A stretch of 10,998 nt of DNA from positions 1 to 10,998 of the forward strand of contig CALKUG010000272.1 in the NCBI GenBank assembly GCA_937996765.1. The letters run 5' to 3'. Position numbers and translations under genes: made by a program. Of the stretch, positions 8,541 through 10,998 are shown in pieces (position 1 is the stretch's first letter; every line of letters starts with the position of its first letter). The notes below the pieces were generated by a model, which ran no database searches, had not been told where the DNA came from, and was given only the letters and a program-made list of their open reading frames with translations. This stretch comes from an uncultured Ignavibacteria bacterium (GTDB lineage Bacteria; Bacteroidota; Ignavibacteria; Ignavibacteriales; Ignavibacteriaceae).

Positions 8541-9470
8541 ATGAAGAATACCGAGCAACTCACTGAGGAAATAGAGTACTTAATTTCTGAAAAGAAATAT
8601 GCTCAAGCTGAAATACAGTTGAATTCTTTACTTACTCTACATCCTAATAGTATTGAAATAATGAATGTTATTGCAACCATACAATATCAGCGCGGTAAGT
8701 ACTTTGATTTATTAAGAACTTTAATGGCAATAAAGAAGATTAATCCTGCCGACAATCAATCTACTGAGATGTTGCAGATGCTAACTGAGCGGGATCAAGA
8801 AATGCAAAACAATCACAAGATAGTGGTAGAAAAGCATTATGTATCAGGTGTTTCGAGAGACGGAATAAGATGTATTGCAAAAAGAGAGGAGCTACCTGCA
8901 CTTCTGAATGAGTTGCATTTAACCGAGAGTGGGCTTGAGGTTGGGGTTCAAGCAGGGATTTTTAGTGAGCAAATACTGAATCAGTGGAATGGCAAAAAAC
9001 TCTATCTTGTTGATATTTGGCGTCAGCAAGCAGACTATGCGGACGTTGCAAACGTTGATAACGATAAGCAACTAGAACTTTTTCTCGCAGTTTGTAAAAA
9101 GTTTTTTTATGACAATAGGGTAACGGTTATACGAGAAGATTCAGTAGCGGCCGCAAATCACTTTCGAGATGAGTTCTTTGATTTTGTTTATTTAGATGCC
9201 GATCACTCCTATGAAGGTGTAGTGAATGATATTGAGGCATGGTATCCAAAGCTCAAAAAAGGTGGTGTTCTCGCGGGGCACGACTATTTGTTTGGAGAAG
9301 TTTTACCGGAAGGGCATGATACATTAAAAGGAGCCGATATTTCTATTTATTTTGGAGTTCAATCCGCAGTGGATGAGTTTGTAATAAAAAATAATTTAGA
9401 ACTCTTTGTAACCAATGATATGGGTACAAAACCAAATAACAGCCCAACCTGGTATGTAATAAAAAAATAG
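8541..9470 (+). CDS. TPR-fused class I SAM-dependent methyltransferase
   Basis: The 309-residue product starts with a short TPR region (about 1-85), including KKYAQAEIQLNSLLTLHPNS (18-37). A Rossmann-fold methyltransferase follows (about 120-309). The glycine-rich SAM loop is LEVGVQAGIFSEQIL (132-146), the acidic end of strand 2 is LVDIW (156-160), and a later strand with its catalytic/metal-type acidic cluster is FVYLDADHSYEGVVNDIEAW (215-234). LKKGGVLAGHDY (238-249) follows. This resembles the Methyltransf_24 group, whose members often sit in glycan clusters and act on sugars or small molecules. It may O-methylate a sugar made by the neighbouring transferases, but a protein target is possible given the TPRs. 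It starts 21 bases after the fusion gene, with only a weak purine stretch (agagag, 8525-8530) as ribosome site. It ends two bases before a convergent gene. Confidence 0.9.
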   Translation: MKNTEQLTEEIEYLISEKKYAQAEIQLNSLLTLHPNSIEIMNVIATIQYQRGKYFDLLRTLMAIKKINPADNQSTEMLQMLTERDQEMQNNHKIVVEKHYVSGVSRDGIRCIAKREELPALLNELHLTESGLEVGVQAGIFSEQILNQWNGKKLYLVDIWRQQADYADVANVDNDKQLELFLAVCKKFFYDNRVTVIREDSVAAANHFRDEFFDFVYLDADHSYEGVVNDIEAWYPKLKKGGVLAGHDYLFGEVLPEGHDTLKGADISIYFGVQSAVDEFVIKNNLELFVTNDMGTKPNNSPTWYVIKK

Positions 9471-9472
9471 CG

Positions 9473-10240
9473 TTATAAATCCAGCAATTTCCTAAGTTTC
9501 TCGGGTGAGGTAGAAATAGGATTCTCTTGATTATCCATGAGAAAAAGGTACTTGTTAGCAAGGTGAGGGACCATAAGTGATTCGAAGCCATTGTAAGGGA
9601 AAATTTTATGTTCAAACCAGCACTGAGAATAGACATCTGTTGCTCCTGATTCCAGCACCATGTATATGGTGCTTTCTCGTGAGGTTATGTGTGGAGCTAC
9701 TAAAAAGTTTCCCGTGTAAATTGCAAAATGTAGCATTTCTTTGGTGAGAATCCAGCAACCCGAATGTAAATTTACTAAGCGGAAATATCTTTCGCCATCT
9801 ACTATAACAGACTTACTCAAAATCATTGGAAACTCTGGATGAGCATCCATAAGGTACTTTATGTCAGAATTTGGGAATTGCTCATAACGAAGAAATCCTG
9901 TGATAGCATACTTGGGCAACCTGCTCTGAATACCCAGCCATGATTCAACATTCTTTTCTGTTATCAAAATATCATTTTCTGTATAAATGAAAATATCATA
10001 ATTGTCTTTTTGTTCCACCATGTGGGCCCTATGGCAAAAAGTAAGACCGTGCCCAATCGCAGTTGGATGTTGATGCAGGGTAATTTTTAAGTCTTTTGGA
10101 AACACTTCTTCAGGTATATTTTGTGTGTAATCAATAACAATATCAACACTATGGCTATAGAGGCTGTACTCATAAAGAAGAGTCTTTAAATGATCCAGTT
10201 GATTTAATCCGTATTGAGCAATGCAAACTAATATTTTCAT
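9473..10240 (-). CDS. Putative GT-A-like glycosyltransferase of unrecognised family
   Basis: I do not recognise this 255-residue protein as a named family. Features suggest a small GT-A-type enzyme. It opens with a short strand (MKILVCIAQYG, 1-11). It has a basic/histidine segment (HGLTFCHRAHM, 64-74), then YDIFIYTENDILITEKNVES (81-100), where END at 88-90 follows a hydrophobic strand and could act like DXD. Later come RLVNLHSGCWILTKEML (154-170) and a C-terminal W208/H211 region. In GT-A enzymes a segment of the type SGCWILTKE often precedes the catalytic acid region. There is no TPR here, unlike nearly all its neighbours, and no membrane segment. The ATG at 10240 overlaps the TGA of the upstream minus-strand gene (ATGA), with a modest aggc about 8 bases ahead. 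The stop is two bases from the convergent methyltransferase stop. The reading frame is convincing; the function is a guess. Confidence 0.8.
   Translation of the reverse strand: MKILVCIAQYGLNQLDHLKTLLYEYSLYSHSVDIVIDYTQNIPEEVFPKDLKITLHQHPTAIGHGLTFCHRAHMVEQKDNYDIFIYTENDILITEKNVESWLGIQSRLPKYAITGFLRYEQFPNSDIKYLMDAHPEFPMILSKSVIVDGERYFRLVNLHSGCWILTKEMLHFAIYTGNFLVAPHITSRESTIYMVLESGATDVYSQCWFEHKIFPYNGFESLMVPHLANKYLFLMDNQENPISTSPEKLRKLLDL
10237..10240 (-). other. ATGA start/stop overlap on the minus strand
   Basis: Read on the minus strand, the TGA stop of the GT2-TPR gene and the ATG of the 255-residue gene share ATGA. This marks the two minus-strand genes as one coupled transcription unit running toward the plus-strand genes. 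Confidence 0.85.
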
Positions 10241-10998
10241 TGACTTGCCTGTTTTTCTGCGAGAAATGAATTAAGCAAATCTTTAGCATCTTTATAATCG
10301 GGGTTAATTTCGAGACACCGAGTAAGATAAACATACGCAGCGTCATGCTTCATAGAAAGAGCAAGTTTTGCAAGTTGATATTGTATTTCGGGTTTATCTT
10401 TAAAACTCTTTTCCATCTCTAACAGTAGGGTGCCACCCTCAGAGTTTTTTCCTTCAGAAAGAAGGCGATTTACTTTTGTTAGAAAATAGTTATATGCCCC
10501 CGAGATGAGAATTTCGGATTTTGAATTTGCGGAAATTTCCGACATTGATTTTATATCGCAGATATTTGACCACTTTGTTGCAAAATATGAGAAGTTTCTG
10601 CTATAAATGAGAGCCACCTCCTCTTCCTTATGAAAGTATTTAAGGGGTAGTTTTCGTTTCACAATATTAAATTCATGGTAGTACCCCGAAGTGGGCACAA
10701 TATAGCTTTTAAGTCCAATTCTTTTTACTTGTAAGCCCAAATCGTGTTCTTCGAAATAGCATGGTGTTAATTTATTGTCGAATAACAAAGATTGATTGTG
10801 GAATAATGGGGTGCGTACCGCAAAGAAGAAGCCGGAAACTGAATCAACAACAATAGGTTCATCGAAGGTGTACTGTCTGAAGTGACTGATGTCTTTTATT
10901 GTTGTGAAATCTAAAAACGAACCTTCGGGACCAACAACTGCTGCATCAGGAAGTTTAAGCAAATGTTGTTCGAGGTGCAATACAGCTTGATTGGATAA
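10237..10998 (-). CDS. GT2 glycosyltransferase with C-terminal TPR, 5' end cut by window edge
   Basis: The frame is open to the last base of the window (253 visible codons), so the TTG at 10980 is probably internal and the start lies to the right. Counting visible codons from the right edge, residues 1-115 are the second half of a GT2 domain. They show VVGPEGSF (about 21-28), VDSVSGFFFAVRTPLF (about 51-66), CYFEEHDLGLQVKRIGLKSY (80-99) carrying the acidic E/D motif of the catalytic base, and SGYYHEF (104-110). The nucleotide-binding first half, including DXD, is outside the window. A helical region follows, ending in a TPR-like pair (about 203-240, with YVYLTRCLEINPDYKDAKDL). The layout resembles the GT2-TPR enzymes on the plus strand, but the GT half is of the rhamnosyltransferase-like type rather than that of the 4096-5610 gene. 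It is translationally coupled to the next minus-strand gene. Confidence 0.88.
   Translation of the reverse strand, partial: LSNQAVLHLEQHLLKLPDAAVVGPEGSFLDFTTIKDISHFRQYTFDEPIVVDSVSGFFFAVRTPLFHNQSLLFDNKLTPCYFEEHDLGLQVKRIGLKSYIVPTSGYYHEFNIVKRKLPLKYFHKEEEVALIYSRNFSYFATKWSNICDIKSMSEISANSKSEILISGAYNYFLTKVNRLLSEGKNSEGGTLLLEMEKSFKDKPEIQYQLAKLALSMKHDAAYVYLTRCLEINPDYKDAKDLLNSFLAEKQASQ

Noticed and set aside
9343..9636. Minus-strand frame crossing the convergent junction
   Set aside because: It overlaps both the methyltransferase end and the minus-strand gene in another frame, and its translation lacks any recognisable domain.
10978..10980. TTG as start of the right-hand minus-strand gene
   Set aside because: The frame is open to the window edge, and the protein begins in the middle of a GT2 domain, so an upstream start is needed.
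1..10998. CRISPR array, tRNA, rRNA, insertion sequence or attachment site
   Set aside because: Genes fill the window and no direct-repeat array, cloverleaf-like segment, transposase or terminal inverted repeat was seen on reading; the only repetition is coding TPR sequence.

Overview
The window is a dense accessory locus with almost every base inside a gene. It is AT-rich (roughly 38-40% GC by eye) and looks like part of a surface-glycan or protein-glycosylation cluster. Nearly every gene encodes a glycosyltransferase (GT) or glycan-modifying domain joined to tetratricopeptide repeats (TPR). I see no rRNA, tRNA, CRISPR array, insertion sequence or phage gene. The organism cannot be named from this sequence. 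The composition, some good and some weak Shine-Dalgarno sites, and the TPR-GT style would fit a member of the Bacteroidota/Chlorobiota-Ignavibacteria group. Firmicutes also carry many TPR-GT proteins, so this is a low-confidence guess.

Layout. Positions 2-9470 hold five plus-strand genes. The first is the 3' part of a very large protein with three family-2 GT domains and a short TPR-like tail; it runs off the left edge. After a 74-base gap come a stand-alone TPR protein made of three similar modules (2845-4086), a GT2-TPR protein (4096-5610), a 970-residue TPR / GT9-like / GT4 fusion (5607-8519) and a TPR-methyltransferase (8541-9470). Spacings in this group are 9, -4 and 21 bases, so these four are probably one transcript. 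Two bases after the last stop, the strand switches. Two minus-strand genes converge on it: a 255-residue protein that I think is a GT-A-like enzyme of a family I cannot name (9473-10240), and the 3' part of another GT2-TPR protein (10237-10998), which runs off the right edge. These two also overlap by 4 bases (ATGA).

How they may work together. The catalytic domains (at least five GT2-type, one GT9-like, one GT4, one GT-A-like candidate, one SAM methyltransferase) are enough to build and methylate a short heterogeneous glycan. I see no polymerase, flippase, ligase, nucleotide-sugar synthesis gene or membrane segment in the window. This favours cytoplasmic glycosylation of a protein (flagellin, S-layer or other surface protein) or assembly of a glycan whose export genes lie outside. 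The repeated use of TPRs suggests that the enzymes dock on each other, on the stand-alone TPR protein, or on a common protein substrate. That last step is inference.
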